Origin: JBLMXQ01 sp050257855
Lineage (GTDB): Bacteria; Acidobacteriota; Vicinamibacteria; Vicinamibacterales; CAVVIG01
Direction of reading: 5' to 3'
Assembly: GCA_050257855.1 (NCBI GenBank)
Contig: JBLMXQ010000133.1
Location: 62,001-126,000, forward strand
DNA length: 64,000 bases
Both the position numbers and the translations under genes were made by a program. Positions 1 through 8,914 of this stretch are shown one piece after another (position 1 is the first letter of the stretch; each line of letters starts with the position of its first letter). Below the pieces are notes generated by a model that had not been told where the DNA came from, did no database searches, and was given only the letters and a program-made list of their open reading frames with translations.

Positions 1-255
1 CCGACGCTGGCCATTCTCGACGAGACCGATTCCGGCCTCGACATCGACGCGCTGAAGATCGTCGCGCACGGCGTGAACACGATGCGGAGTCCGGACCGCG
101 CCATGCTCGTCGTGACGCACTACCAGCGCCTCCTCGACTACATCGTGCCCGACGTCGTCCACGTCCTTACCGAGGGCCGGATCGTGCGGTCGGGCGGCAA
201 GGAGCTCGCCCTCGAGCTCGAAGAGAAGGGCTATGGCTGGCTCGACGTTGCGTGA
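1..255 (+). CDS. sufC: SufC, Fe-S assembly ABC ATPase (C-terminal part)
   Basis: The frame is open from the window edge and encodes the last 84 residues of the SufC ATPase of the SufBCD iron-sulfur scaffold. Visible are the Walker B/D-loop segment LDETDSGLDIDALK, the switch region VVTHYQRLLDYI and the typical SufC tail ending in a conserved tyrosine-glycine-tryptophan stretch. SufC powers SufBD during cluster assembly in the cytoplasm. The 5' part, with the Walker A motif, and presumably sufB lie outside the window. The stop lies 23 nt inside sufD, so the two genes overlap and are probably translationally coupled. Confidence 0.95.
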   Translation, partial: PTLAILDETDSGLDIDALKIVAHGVNTMRSPDRAMLVVTHYQRLLDYIVPDVVHVLTEGRIVRSGGKELALELEEKGYGWLDVA

Positions 256-1594
256 CCCGTACGCCGCCGAGGCCGAGCGGCTCGCCGCCGGACGCGCCGG
301 CGACCCCGCGTGGGTGAAGCGCGCGCGGGTCGAGGCGCTCGAGCGCTTCGACCGGCTCGGCTTTCCGACTACTCGCGACGAGGACTGGCGCTTCACGAAC
401 GTGGCGGCGATTGCCGAAGGGGAGTTCGTTCTGCCGCGCAACGGCGCGTCCCGCCTGACGCGCGCCGATCTGACGCGCTTCGAGTGGGCCGGCCCGCGCG
501 CCGCGACGCTGGTGTTCGTCAACGGCCGCTACGCCGAAGGGCTGTCGCGGGTCGGCGACCTGCCGGCCGGCGTGCGCGTCGAGAGCCTGGCTCGCGCCAT
601 CGCCGAGGGGCGCACCGAGGTCGAGCGGCATCTCGGGCATGCGGCCGACGGCGAGCGCCATGCCTTCACCGCCCTGAACACGGCCTTCCTCGCCGACGGC
701 GCCTTCGTGCACGTGCCCGAGGCGGCAGTGGTCGAGGCGCCGGTTCACCTGGTCTTCCTGGCGGGCGGCGATGAGCCCGTGCCAGGGATGGCGCACCCTC
801 GCGTGCTCGTGGTGATGGGTGCGACGAGCCAGGCGACGATCGTCGAAACCCATGCGGCTGCCGGGCCGGACCGCTATCTGACCAACGCCGTCACCGAGGT
901 CCTTGCGGGCGAGGGCGCGACGGTCCACCACTACCACGTGCAGCGCGGGAACGCGGCCGGCCTTCACGTCGCCTCGCTGTACCTGCGCGCGTCGCGCGAC
1001 GCCACGCTGTTCTGCCACTCCGCCACGCTCGGCGGCGCGCTGGTTCGCAACAACGTCAACGTGGTCCTGGACGGCGAGGGCGCCGGCTGCACCCTGAACG
1101 GGCTGTACCTGAGCGACGGCATCGGCCTGGTCGACAACCACACCGTCATCGACCACGCGCGGCCGCATTGTGCCAGCCGCGAGCTCTACAGCGGCGTCCT
1201 CGCCGGCAACGGGCGCGCGGTCTTCAACGGCAGGATCGTGGTCAGGCCGGATGCGCAGAAGACCGACGCGAAGCAGACGAGCAAGGCGCTGCTCCTCTCG
1301 GAGGACGCGCAGATCAACGCGAAGCCCGAGCTCGAAATCTTCGCGAACGACGTCAAGTGCACGCACGGCGCTGCGGTCGGCCAGATCGACGACGAGGCGA
1401 TCTTCTACCTCCGCGCCCGCGGGATCGGCGAGCAGGACGCGCGCCACATGCTGGTCCGGGCGTTTGCGGCCGGCGTGCTGAGCCAGATGCCGCTCGCGGC
1501 GCTGCGGACACGCCTCGACGAGGACCTCCTTGCGCGCCTGCCCGGGACGTCCCTGCCGGCCCGCGGGGCGCGGCCCGAACGGGGAGAGGCATGA
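233..1594 (+). CDS. sufD: SufD, Fe-S cluster assembly scaffold subunit
   Basis: This 453-residue protein belongs to the SufB/SufD beta-helix family. The N-terminal helical segment contains the family-typical DEDWRFTN motif near residue 50. The C-terminal core carries the conserved HxxxHCxSxELYxG region (DHARPHCASRELYSG) followed by a QTSKALLLS segment. SufD partners SufB and SufC to form the scaffold on which clusters are built. The start ATG is preceded by a purine-rich GAGAAGG and lies inside sufC. The stop overlaps the sufS start as ATGA. Order and overlaps show a single suf operon. Confidence 0.95.
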   Translation: MAGSTLRDPYAAEAERLAAGRAGDPAWVKRARVEALERFDRLGFPTTRDEDWRFTNVAAIAEGEFVLPRNGASRLTRADLTRFEWAGPRAATLVFVNGRYAEGLSRVGDLPAGVRVESLARAIAEGRTEVERHLGHAADGERHAFTALNTAFLADGAFVHVPEAAVVEAPVHLVFLAGGDEPVPGMAHPRVLVVMGATSQATIVETHAAAGPDRYLTNAVTEVLAGEGATVHHYHVQRGNAAGLHVASLYLRASRDATLFCHSATLGGALVRNNVNVVLDGEGAGCTLNGLYLSDGIGLVDNHTVIDHARPHCASRELYSGVLAGNGRAVFNGRIVVRPDAQKTDAKQTSKALLLSEDAQINAKPELEIFANDVKCTHGAAVGQIDDEAIFYLRARGIGEQDARHMLVRAFAAGVLSQMPLAALRTRLDEDLLARLPGTSLPARGARPERGEA

Positions 1595-2838
1595 GCCTCG
1601 CCATCAGGCCGCCTGAAACCGGTTTCGACGTGCAGGGCGCCCGGCAGGACTTTCCCATCCTGCGTGAGGCCGTGCACGGCCGGCCCCTCGTCTACCTCGA
1701 CAACGCCGCGACGACGCAGAAGCCGCAGGTGGTCGTGGAGCGGCTCGTGCGCTTCTACCTCCAGGAGAACGCCAACGTGCACCGCGGCGTGCACCTCCTG
1801 AGCGAGCGCGCCACCGACGCGTACGAGGACGCCAGGACGACAGTCGCTCGGTTCCTGCACGCGGCGGACGCGAAGGAGATCGTGTTCGTCCGCGGCACGA
1901 CCGAAGCGATCAACCTCGTCGCCAGCACCTACGGCCGCACGCACGTCGGTCCCGGCGACGAGATCGTGCTCACCGCCATGGAGCATCACTCGAACATCGT
2001 GCCGTGGCAGATGCTGTGCGAGGGAACGGGCGCGCGGCTGCGCGTCGTGCCGATGACCGACGAGGGCGAATTGCGGCTGGACGAGTACGAGCGGCTGCTG
2101 TCCGATCGGACGAAGATCGTCTCCGTGGTCCACGTGTCCAACGCGCTCGGCACCGTCAATCCGGTCGGCGACATCGTGCGGATCGCCCACGCGCGCGGCG
2201 TGCCGGTCCTCGTCGACGGCGCGCAGGCGGTGGCGCACATGGCGGTCGACGTCCAGGCGCTCGGCTGCGATTTCTACGCGTTCTCAGGCCACAAGGTGTT
2301 CGGCCCGACCGGTATCGGCGTGCTCTACGGCAGGGCCTCCCTGCTCCAGGGCATGCCGCCGTACCAGGGCGGCGGCGACATGATCAGCTCCGTGGCGTTC
2401 GAGCGGACGCTGTACAACGCAGTGCCGCACAGGTTCGAGGCGGGCACGCCGAACGTCGCCGGGGCGGTCGGGCTCGCCTCCGCGCTCGACTACCTCCGCG
2501 CGAAGGGGATCGACGGCATCGCCGCGCACGAGCACGACGTGCTGGCGTACGGCACCGACGTGCTGTCGCAGATTCCCGGCCTGCGCCTCACCGGCACGGC
2601 CGCCGACAAGGCTGGCATCCTCGCATTCGTTCTCGAGGGCGTCCATCCGCACGACATCGGCACGATCCTCGATCGCGAGGGTGTGGCCATTCGGACCGGC
2701 CACCACTGCTGCCAGCCGCTCATGGAGCGGCTCGGAGTTCCCGCGACGGCGCGGGCCTCGCTGGCCCTGTACAACACGCGCGAGGAGATCGACGTCATGG
2801 CGGCAGCGCTCCACCGGGCGCGCGAGGTGTTCGCGTGA
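1591..2838 (+). CDS. sufS: SufS, group II cysteine desulfurase (PLP)
   Basis: A 415-residue type II cysteine desulfurase that takes sulfur from cysteine for Fe-S assembly. The PLP lysine is K235 in FSGHKVFGPTG, and the persulfide cysteine is C373 in RTGHHCCQP, where SufS enzymes have RxGHHCAQP. The doubled cysteine (C373-C374) is a small deviation. The chosen ATG overlaps the sufD stop by four bases. An in-frame extension upstream exists but runs inside sufD and is not plausible. The gene is followed by sufU, the usual zinc-dependent sulfur acceptor partner of this type of SufS. Confidence 0.96.
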   Translation: MSLAIRPPETGFDVQGARQDFPILREAVHGRPLVYLDNAATTQKPQVVVERLVRFYLQENANVHRGVHLLSERATDAYEDARTTVARFLHAADAKEIVFVRGTTEAINLVASTYGRTHVGPGDEIVLTAMEHHSNIVPWQMLCEGTGARLRVVPMTDEGELRLDEYERLLSDRTKIVSVVHVSNALGTVNPVGDIVRIAHARGVPVLVDGAQAVAHMAVDVQALGCDFYAFSGHKVFGPTGIGVLYGRASLLQGMPPYQGGGDMISSVAFERTLYNAVPHRFEAGTPNVAGAVGLASALDYLRAKGIDGIAAHEHDVLAYGTDVLSQIPGLRLTGTAADKAGILAFVLEGVHPHDIGTILDREGVAIRTGHHCCQPLMERLGVPATARASLALYNTREEIDVMAAALHRAREVFA

Positions 2839-3281
2839 ACGCCGACCTGCAGGATCTCTACCGCGAGGTGATCCTCGACCACAATCGGCGCCCGCGCAAC
2901 TTCCGCGCGATGGAGCAGGGCCTGAAGGCGGAGGGCTACAACCCGCTCTGCGGCGACCGCCTGACCGTCTACCTGCGGGTGGAGAACGGCCGAATCGAGG
3001 ACGCGAGCTTTCAGGGCAGCGGATGTGCGATCTCGAAGGCGTCGGCGTCGCTGATGACTGAAGCGGTCAAGGGCAAGACGCGTGAAGAGGCCGCCGCGCT
3101 CTTCAACCGGTTCCAGCGGATGATTACGCGCGCTCCGGACGAGCCGGTCGACGACCTCGGCAAGCTGTCGGTGTTCGCCGGCGTGCGCCAGTTTCCGGTG
3201 CGCGTCAAGTGTGCCAGCCTGGCGTGGCATACGCTGCAGTCGGCCCTCCAGGCGCGAGGCGAGATGGCGTCGACGGAATGA
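2835..3281 (+). CDS. sufU: SufU, zinc-dependent sulfurtransferase/scaffold-like protein
   Basis: A 148-residue IscU-fold protein of the SufU branch. The three conserved cysteines are C39 (NPLCGD, with the neighbouring D41), C64 (GSGCAIS) and C126 (VKCASLAW). Family knowledge: these residues bind zinc and accept persulfide from SufS. The spacing between the second and third cysteine is longer than in IscU, as expected for SufU. Translation starts at a GTG that overlaps the sufS stop (GTGA). Presence of SufU beside SufS indicates the SUF variant known from Gram-positives and several deep bacterial phyla rather than the enterobacterial SufE system. Confidence 0.94.
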   Translation: MNADLQDLYREVILDHNRRPRNFRAMEQGLKAEGYNPLCGDRLTVYLRVENGRIEDASFQGSGCAISKASASLMTEAVKGKTREEAAALFNRFQRMITRAPDEPVDDLGKLSVFAGVRQFPVRVKCASLAWHTLQSALQARGEMASTE

Positions 3282-3679
3282 AAGAAATACCTGTCGTGCA
3301 GAATCCGGAACAGCCTGCGTCGGTCGGCCCGGGGCCGGAGGAAACGGCCGCGATGACGAGCGACCCCGAGCGCAGCGCCGAGCTTCAGCCGCTCGTCGTC
3401 GACGAGCTGAAGAAGGTGTTCGACCCGGAGATCCCGGTGAACATCTACGATCTCGGCCTCATCTACGACGTCATCGTGGACCGATCCTCCGCGGTCGGCA
3501 TCCGCATGACGCTGACGGCGCCCGCCTGTCCCGCGGCGCAGTCGCTGCCGGTCGAGGTCAGGAATCGAGTCGCCGCGCTCCCGGGAGTCAGCGACGTGAA
3601 GGTCGACGTCGTGTGGGATCCTCCGTGGGACCGCGACCGCATGTCCGACGCGGCGAAGCTGCAGCTCGGAATTTTCTGA
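3278..3679 (+). CDS. sufT: SufT-like MIP18/DUF59 family Fe-S maturation protein
   Basis: A 133-residue protein whose core, from about residue 30, is a DUF59/MIP18 domain: DELKKVFDPEIPVNIYDLGLIY, then MTLTAPACPAAQ and a C-terminal DVVWDPPW. The conserved cysteine of the family is in TAPACPAA. SufT-type proteins act in Fe-S cluster maturation or delivery. The ATG overlaps the sufU stop (ATGA). An alternative ATG at 3353 would remove a low-complexity N-terminus of about 25 residues. It is the last gene of the suf operon and is followed by a hairpin. Confidence 0.9.
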   Translation: MKEIPVVQNPEQPASVGPGPEETAAMTSDPERSAELQPLVVDELKKVFDPEIPVNIYDLGLIYDVIVDRSSAVGIRMTLTAPACPAAQSLPVEVRNRVAALPGVSDVKVDVVWDPPWDRDRMSDAAKLQLGIF

Positions 3680-3713
3680 CGGGCGTCGATCCGGTCGGCT
3701 GGTGCAGGCGGCA

Positions 3714-3737
3714 GCCTTCGGCCGATACGGCCGAGGC
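3714..3737. terminator. Hairpin between convergent suf operon and surface-protein gene
   Basis: TCGGCCG and CGGCCGA form a 7-bp stem around an ATA loop, extended by GCC/GGC with one bulged T. It lies 35 nt after the sufT stop and could serve both converging transcripts. There is no U-tract, so an intrinsic terminator is only a possibility. Confidence 0.35.
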
Positions 3738-3792
3738 GCCGGCGCAGATCGGCCCGCCCATCTCGCGCGTGCGGGATTCGAACCGCCGGCGC

Positions 3793-6700
3793 TCAGAACC
3801 CGGGCGCAAGGTTGAACTGAAAGATCCAGCCCTGTCCCGGCCGCTGCATGGGGCGCACGAAGTCGAACTGGCCGACGGCGACCCCGAAGCCCAGCCGCAC
3901 GGTGACGCCCACACTCGAGACCCCGTGACGTGTGCCGCCGAAGATCGCGGGCTTCTCGCCGCTCGACCAGGCGACTCCGCCGTCGGCGAACAGCGCGAGC
4001 TCGACCGGCAGCGGGCCGTACATGCGCTGCGACACGCCGAACGGGCGCAGCAACGGGAATCTGAACTCGATGTTGCCGACGAGCATCCGGCTCCCGAGCA
4101 GCCGGTCGAACGCCGGGCACTGGCTCGTTGCGTCGGGCACGCATTCGGTGGCGTCGAAGCTGTTGACGTCGTACCCCCGCACCAGCGTCGGGTATCCGAT
4201 GTACAGCGGATAGAGCCGCGGATCCTCGCCCCCGCCTCCGTAGCGGCCGTAGTGCAGCCCGCGCACCGCGAGGGTGTAGAACGGGAGCGGCATGAAGTAT
4301 CGCCGGTAGTCGCCGAGCACGCTCGTGAAGGAGACCGAGCCGAACGTCGGGGCCGCTTCGATCCGGTACCGCTCTCCGCGTACCGGGCTGGTCGCCCCGA
4401 AGCTCGAGGTGTCGTTCACGAAGGCGGCCGCCGACGTTCCCAGCGTCAGCGACTGGGCCAGCGACGTCTCGCTGGTGTCATCCAGGACGACCTCGCCCGT
4501 GGACAACGAGTACGCGGTCGTGCGCACGATCTGATCGAATGCGACCTGGGTGACGCCCCCGCTCAGCTCGAAGCGCCGGCTGCGGCTCAACGGGTACGCG
4601 GCCATCGCGGAGGCATTCCGTTCGGTCTGCCGGTAGATGATCGTCCGGTCGACCTGGACCGGCTCGCCATCCGGCATGGTTCCCGTCCCGATCTGGAATC
4701 CTCCGCTCAGATATGGCACCTGCCCCGCCACCACACCCCAGTTCCAGCGGCGCGCCTGGTTGAAGTAGCCCACCTGCGCCGCCGTATCCTTCGCGCTGAA
4801 GTTGCCGCCGATTCCGGAGCTGAACTCCACGGCGGTGACGAGCGAGTGATTGCCCAGCATGTCGCCGAAGGCGAACGCCACGCCGCCGCCGAACGCCGGG
4901 CCGAACCGGCTGGCGCCGATGGCGATCATCGGCTGGCCGACGGCTTCGAGGGAGAGCTTCGGCGCGTATCTCCGTGTGGGATAGGTCGGCGACTCGGGAA
5001 GGCCAAACGTCGCGTTATCGAGCAGCGCGGCGACGTCGCTGGGGCGTCTGTCGATCGGCGGCAGCACGGCGGCGTTTCCCGCTGCTGCGGCCCTGGCCGC
5101 GCCGATCTTCCCCGGCTCCGCAACGTAGATGTTGTACTGGCCGTCCTCGTAGACGCTGAACGCCGCCGCGCCGGTCTGCGACGCGATGGACGCGGCGGGG
5201 CTCGTCTGCGTGATGCCACTCAGCCCGGTCGCGACGCTGGTGAGTTGCGTCACGCTGCCACTCGCCAGTTCGATCCGGAACAGATTCGATATGCCGCCGG
5301 GATTGGCGACGAAGTACAGCAGGCGTCCGTCGGGCGACCACTGCGGATTGATGTGCATCGAGTCGCCGGCCGCCGGCAGCGGATCGATCCGCCCGGTGTC
5401 CACGTCGGCGAGCGCGAGTCGATACGTCCCCATCGCGAGCGAAGGCAGGTCGGTCGTGAAGCGGTCGGTGGCGAACGCGATCCGGCGTCCGTCGGGCGAC
5501 CAGGCCGGCTGCAGTTCGGCGTACGCGTCGTCGGTCAGGCGGCGAAGGTGCGAGGCGGCGAGATCGTAGACGTACAGATCGGTGAGACCCTGGCGCATAC
5601 CCGTGAAGGCGACCGCAGATCCGTCGGGCGCCCACGTCGGGTTGAAGATCTCGTCGACGTCGCGGATGGGCACCTCGCGCTCGGTGCGGCCCGACTCGAC
5701 GTCGAAGATCGCGAGCACGGGGCGCCCCGAGACGATCGTCGCGACCGCGAGACGGCGGCTGGTCCTGTCCCACGCGCCGGCAGAGTAGATGAACTGCAGG
5801 CTCGTGAAGTGCGGGTTGCTGGCGGTGCTCGTCAGCCTGCGGACGACGCGGCCGGTCGCCGTCTCCGCGACGTACAGTTCAATCGAAAACAGCTCCCGCG
5901 AGGACAGAAACGCGATCCAGCGGCCGTCGGGGCTGATCGCCGGTCCGATGTTCAGGTCGCCGCCCAGCCCTGCGCCCTTGATGACGAGGCGGGCTGTCCG
6001 ATCGGCCGGCGTCGCCGACGCGATCACCGGCGCGTACGCCTGGCGGATCGCCGCCTGCCAGTCCTTCGACAGCACGTCCTTCTTCACCTCGAGCACCTTC
6101 TCGCACGCCACTTCGACGTCGCCTGACGCCGCGGCCGCCGCGAACATCCGGCGGATCACGGCGTCTCCCCAGCGTCCCCCGACGTAGGCCCAGAACGCCT
6201 GGCCCCAGCGGTACGGGAAGTACTTCGGGTCGTTCAGCGTGTCGATGGTCGGCAGTTCGTCGTGCTGCACGGCGTCCCGGAGCCACATCGCGGTGTTCGG
6301 ATCGACCGGCCCGACCGACAGGTATTCCGCCATGCCTTCGATGAACCACAGCGGCAGGCGGTCGGCGCCGCTCATCCCGGACGTCGCATTCGGTCCGCTC
6401 GTGAGGTCGAACTGAAACGCGTGGACGAGCTCGTGGCCGATCACGTGATCGGTGTCGGCGAGTGGCCCCCCGAGCGGCAGCACGATCCGGCGCCGGAGGC
6501 CCTCGGTGACGCCGCCGGTCCCTTCGCTGAGCTCGCCCTGGATGACGTTGGTCTGCTCGAAGTCCGCGTGCGACGCGTAGAGCACCAGCGGCTGGCGTCC
6601 GCGCAACTCGTGGCCGAAGACGCGCGCCAGCCGTGCGCGCCAGCGTTCGGCGAGCCGCGCGCTGATCTCGACGCCCGCCCGCTCCTCCGGATAGAAGTAG

Positions 6701-6852
6701 ATGTCGAAGTGCTCGGTCTCGAGCACCTCGAAGCGGAGGTCCTTGTACTGGACCTTGTTGCGCCCGAAATATTGTGCCGACGCCGGCGCGGCCGCCAGCA
6801 GGGTGGACAGCACCGCGGCCAGCGCCGCGGCGATGCGGAAGCCGGTGCGCAT
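3793..6852 (-). CDS. Secreted zinc peptidase-like / beta-propeller / outer-membrane barrel fusion
   Basis: A 1019-residue protein with three modules. Residues 1-26 are a Sec signal peptide ending in PASA. Residues about 40-300 resemble the peptidase MA family: HELVH at 140-144 and a downstream glutamate in FIEGMAEYL (E172) fit a gluzincin zinc site. Residues about 300-620 hold at least six TolB/PD40-like propeller blades (SPDGRWIAF, APDGSAVAF, SPDGRRIAF, SPDGRLLYF). The C-terminal about 350 residues look like a surface-antigen type 16-strand barrel ending in a phenylalanine. The architecture suggests an outer-membrane protein with a periplasmic propeller and metallopeptidase. Substrate is unknown. 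A GGAGG Shine-Dalgarno lies before the ATG. Confidence 0.75.
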   Translation of the reverse strand: MRTGFRIAAALAAVLSTLLAAAPASAQYFGRNKVQYKDLRFEVLETEHFDIYFYPEERAGVEISARLAERWRARLARVFGHELRGRQPLVLYASHADFEQTNVIQGELSEGTGGVTEGLRRRIVLPLGGPLADTDHVIGHELVHAFQFDLTSGPNATSGMSGADRLPLWFIEGMAEYLSVGPVDPNTAMWLRDAVQHDELPTIDTLNDPKYFPYRWGQAFWAYVGGRWGDAVIRRMFAAAAASGDVEVACEKVLEVKKDVLSKDWQAAIRQAYAPVIASATPADRTARLVIKGAGLGGDLNIGPAISPDGRWIAFLSSRELFSIELYVAETATGRVVRRLTSTASNPHFTSLQFIYSAGAWDRTSRRLAVATIVSGRPVLAIFDVESGRTEREVPIRDVDEIFNPTWAPDGSAVAFTGMRQGLTDLYVYDLAASHLRRLTDDAYAELQPAWSPDGRRIAFATDRFTTDLPSLAMGTYRLALADVDTGRIDPLPAAGDSMHINPQWSPDGRLLYFVANPGGISNLFRIELASGSVTQLTSVATGLSGITQTSPAASIASQTGAAAFSVYEDGQYNIYVAEPGKIGAARAAAAGNAAVLPPIDRRPSDVAALLDNATFGLPESPTYPTRRYAPKLSLEAVGQPMIAIGASRFGPAFGGGVAFAFGDMLGNHSLVTAVEFSSGIGGNFSAKDTAAQVGYFNQARRWNWGVVAGQVPYLSGGFQIGTGTMPDGEPVQVDRTIIYRQTERNASAMAAYPLSRSRRFELSGGVTQVAFDQIVRTTAYSLSTGEVVLDDTSETSLAQSLTLGTSAAAFVNDTSSFGATSPVRGERYRIEAAPTFGSVSFTSVLGDYRRYFMPLPFYTLAVRGLHYGRYGGGGEDPRLYPLYIGYPTLVRGYDVNSFDATECVPDATSQCPAFDRLLGSRMLVGNIEFRFPLLRPFGVSQRMYGPLPVELALFADGGVAWSSGEKPAIFGGTRHGVSSVGVTVRLGFGVAVGQFDFVRPMQRPGQGWIFQFNLAPGF

Positions 6853-7027
6853 GGCGCGTCCTCCAACTCCTGTGCCGGGTTTCCGTCAGCGGCTCGCGCC
6901 CGTAGCCGGTTCGGAGGCGGCCGATCGGCGGGGAAGTCGTCGATCGCACCGAACGACTGCAAATGCGCTGCCTCGCCAGGCGTCCGTGGAGTGGTGAAGG
7001 GCGGCGGGCGTCGCTGATTGCGGCCGG

Positions 7028-7043
7028 CGGCAGTCGCTTTGCA
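7028..7043 (+). promoter_or_regulatory. Candidate sigma-54 promoter of pncB-archease-rtcB
   Basis: CGGCAG-N5-TTGCA: the -24 GG (7029-7030) and -12 GC (7041-7042) have the exact 12-base offset. One base differs from the -24 consensus GGCAC. The expected transcript start is near 7054, about 25 nt before the pncB ATG. Confidence 0.5.
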
Positions 7044-7078
7044 GCTCGCGAGGGTGTCCTTCGGGCACGGAAGCCGCG

Positions 7079-8434
7079 ATGCAGCCGACGTTCAGCCCCG
7101 CCCTGTTCACCGATCTTTACGAGCTCACGATGCTTCAGGCCTATTTCGAGGAGCAGATGCGCGAGCGCGCCGTCTTCAGCCTGTTCGTGCGCCGGCTGCC
7201 CCCTCGTCGCAACTACCTCCTTGCCTGCGGGCTGGACGACGTGCTGGCGTTCCTCGAAACGCTGCGTTTCGATCGGCCGGCGCTCGCGTATCTCGAGTCG
7301 CTGGGGACGTTCTCGGCCTCCTTCCTGGCCTTTCTGGAACAGCTGCGCTTCACCGGCGATGTCCATGCCGTGCCCGAGGGCACGCCGGTGTTCCCGAACG
7401 AGCCGCTCGTCGAGGTCGAGGCGCCGATCGCCGAGGCGCAACTCGTCGAAGCGTTCGTGATGAATCAGATTCACCTCCAGACGGTGCTCGCCTCGAAGGC
7501 CGCGCGCGTCGTCGAGGCGGCGCAGGGGCGCAGAATCGTCGATTTCGGGTTGCGACGGATGCACGGCACCGATGCCGGCCTCAAGGCCGCGCGCGCGTTT
7601 CACATTGCGGGCGTTCACGCGACGTCGAACGTCGCCGCCGGCCAGGCGTACGGCATTCCGATCGCCGGCACGCTCGCGCACAGCTATGTCCAGGCACATG
7701 ACGACGAGTACGAGGCGTTCCGAGCCTTCGCGCGCACGTTCCCCGAAACGGTCCTTCTCGTGGATACGTACGACACGCTGGCGGGCGTCCGCCACGTGAT
7801 CGATCTGGCGCGCGAGCTCGGCCCGGGGTTCCGCATCAGCGGCGTGCGCCTCGACTCCGGCGATCTGGGCGATCTCGCCGTTCGTGCGCGCAGGATGCTC
7901 GACGCCGCTGGCCTCCGCGGCGTCACCGTGTTCGCGAGCGGCGGCCTCGACGAGAACGAGATCGCGCGGCTCCTGGCTACCGGAGCGCCGATCGACGGTT
8001 TCGGGGTGGGCACCGACATGGGCGTGTCCCGTGACGCGCCGAGCCTCGACATCGCGTACAAGCTGGTCGAGTACGCGGGTCGGCCGCGTCTCAAGCTCTC
8101 GACGGGGAAGGCGCTCCTGCCCGGACGCAAACAGGTCTTTCGTGTCGAACGCGACGGCGTCGCCGACCACGACGTGCTGGCGCTTCGCGACGAGGCGCCG
8201 TGCGGCCGGGCGATGCTGCAGCAGGTGATGGCCGGTGGCCGCCGGTGCGCGGCCGGGCGGGCGAGTCTGGACGAGGCGCGCGCCCGCGCCAGGGAGCAGA
8301 TCGGCAGGCTGCCGCTCCGCCTCCGCGGTCTGGACGAGGCGCGCCCGCCGTACGCCGTGGAGCCGAGCGCGGCGCTCCTCCGCGAGCGCGATGCCTTGAG
8401 AGACCGGTACGAATCGGAAGGAGCGCATCGGTGA
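7079..8434 (+). CDS. pncB: Nicotinate phosphoribosyltransferase
   Basis: A 451-residue enzyme converting nicotinate and PRPP to nicotinate mononucleotide in the Preiss-Handler NAD salvage route. Family signatures are TDLYELTM near the N-terminus, DFGLRRMHGTDAGL, GTLAHSYVQAHDDE with the family histidine, and GVRLDSGDLGDLA in the phosphate-binding region. Length is typical for the bacterial/eukaryotic NAPRTase branch. The start has a GGAAG element seven bases upstream. The gene overlaps the archease gene by four bases, and a nicotinamidase that would supply its substrate is at 28364-29017. Confidence 0.95.
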   Translation: MQPTFSPALFTDLYELTMLQAYFEEQMRERAVFSLFVRRLPPRRNYLLACGLDDVLAFLETLRFDRPALAYLESLGTFSASFLAFLEQLRFTGDVHAVPEGTPVFPNEPLVEVEAPIAEAQLVEAFVMNQIHLQTVLASKAARVVEAAQGRRIVDFGLRRMHGTDAGLKAARAFHIAGVHATSNVAAGQAYGIPIAGTLAHSYVQAHDDEYEAFRAFARTFPETVLLVDTYDTLAGVRHVIDLARELGPGFRISGVRLDSGDLGDLAVRARRMLDAAGLRGVTVFASGGLDENEIARLLATGAPIDGFGVGTDMGVSRDAPSLDIAYKLVEYAGRPRLKLSTGKALLPGRKQVFRVERDGVADHDVLALRDEAPCGRAMLQQVMAGGRRCAAGRASLDEARARAREQIGRLPLRLRGLDEARPPYAVEPSAALLRERDALRDRYESEGAHR

Positions 8435-8865
8435 CGTCGTCGGTGGTTTCGAACACGTGGGAGCATTTCGCGCACGGCGCGGATATCGGGGTACGGGGGG
8501 TTGGCCCGAGCAGAGCCGCGGCCTTCGAGCAGGCCGCCCTTGCGTTGACCGCCGTGATCACGGACGCGAAGTCGGTGCGCCCGGAGACGCCGGTCGCCAT
8601 TGCGTGTGACGCGCCCGACGACGGCCTGCTGCTGGTCGACTGGCTCAACGCGCTCGTCTACGAAATGGCGACGCGGCACATGCTGTTCTCGGCGTTCGTC
8701 GTCTCGATCGAGGGATCGCGGCTCGAGGCGACGGCGTGGGGCGAGCCGGTCGACCGCGTTCGCCACGAGCCGGCGGTCGAGATCAAAGGGGCCACCTACA
8801 CGGCGCTGCGGGTCGAGCGCGGCGCCGACGGCGCCTGGCTCGCCCAGTGCGTGGTCGACGTCTGA
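8431..8865 (+). CDS. Archease, RtcB activator
   Basis: A 144-residue archease. The N-terminus shows the family pattern WEHFAHGADIGVRGVGPS with metal-binding His and Asp, and the C-terminus has IKGATYTALRVER followed by a terminal VDV where the family ends in a conserved acidic residue. Archease promotes turnover and guanylylation of the RNA ligase RtcB, which is encoded 49 nt downstream. Start is GTG overlapping the pncB stop as GTGA, with GGAAGGAG just upstream. Coupling of archease to pncB rather than directly to rtcB is a slightly unusual order. Confidence 0.93.
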   Translation: MTSSVVSNTWEHFAHGADIGVRGVGPSRAAAFEQAALALTAVITDAKSVRPETPVAIACDAPDDGLLLVDWLNALVYEMATRHMLFSAFVVSIEGSRLEATAWGEPVDRVRHEPAVEIKGATYTALRVERGADGAWLAQCVVDV

Positions 8866-8914
8866 TCGATGGGTGCGAGGCTCGAGCCGGGCGCCGGGAT
8901 CGCAGGAGCACATC

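Noticed and set aside
3760..3800. tRNA T-arm-like sequence GATTCGAACC (reverse strand GGTTCGAATC)
   Set aside because: The flanking bases do not form a 5-bp T stem, no anticodon or D arm can be built upstream and the region runs into the end of the surface-protein gene.
3211..6126. Long + strand open frame antisense to the surface protein
   Set aside because: Composition is that of a GC shadow (Arg/Ala/Gly rich), with no domain, while the reverse strand has signal peptide, HExxH and propeller motifs.
6853..6880. Sigma-54-like CGGCAC-N5-TTGG upstream of the surface protein (reverse strand)
   Set aside because: The critical -12 GC is GG, and the site would put the transcript start at or beyond the start codon.
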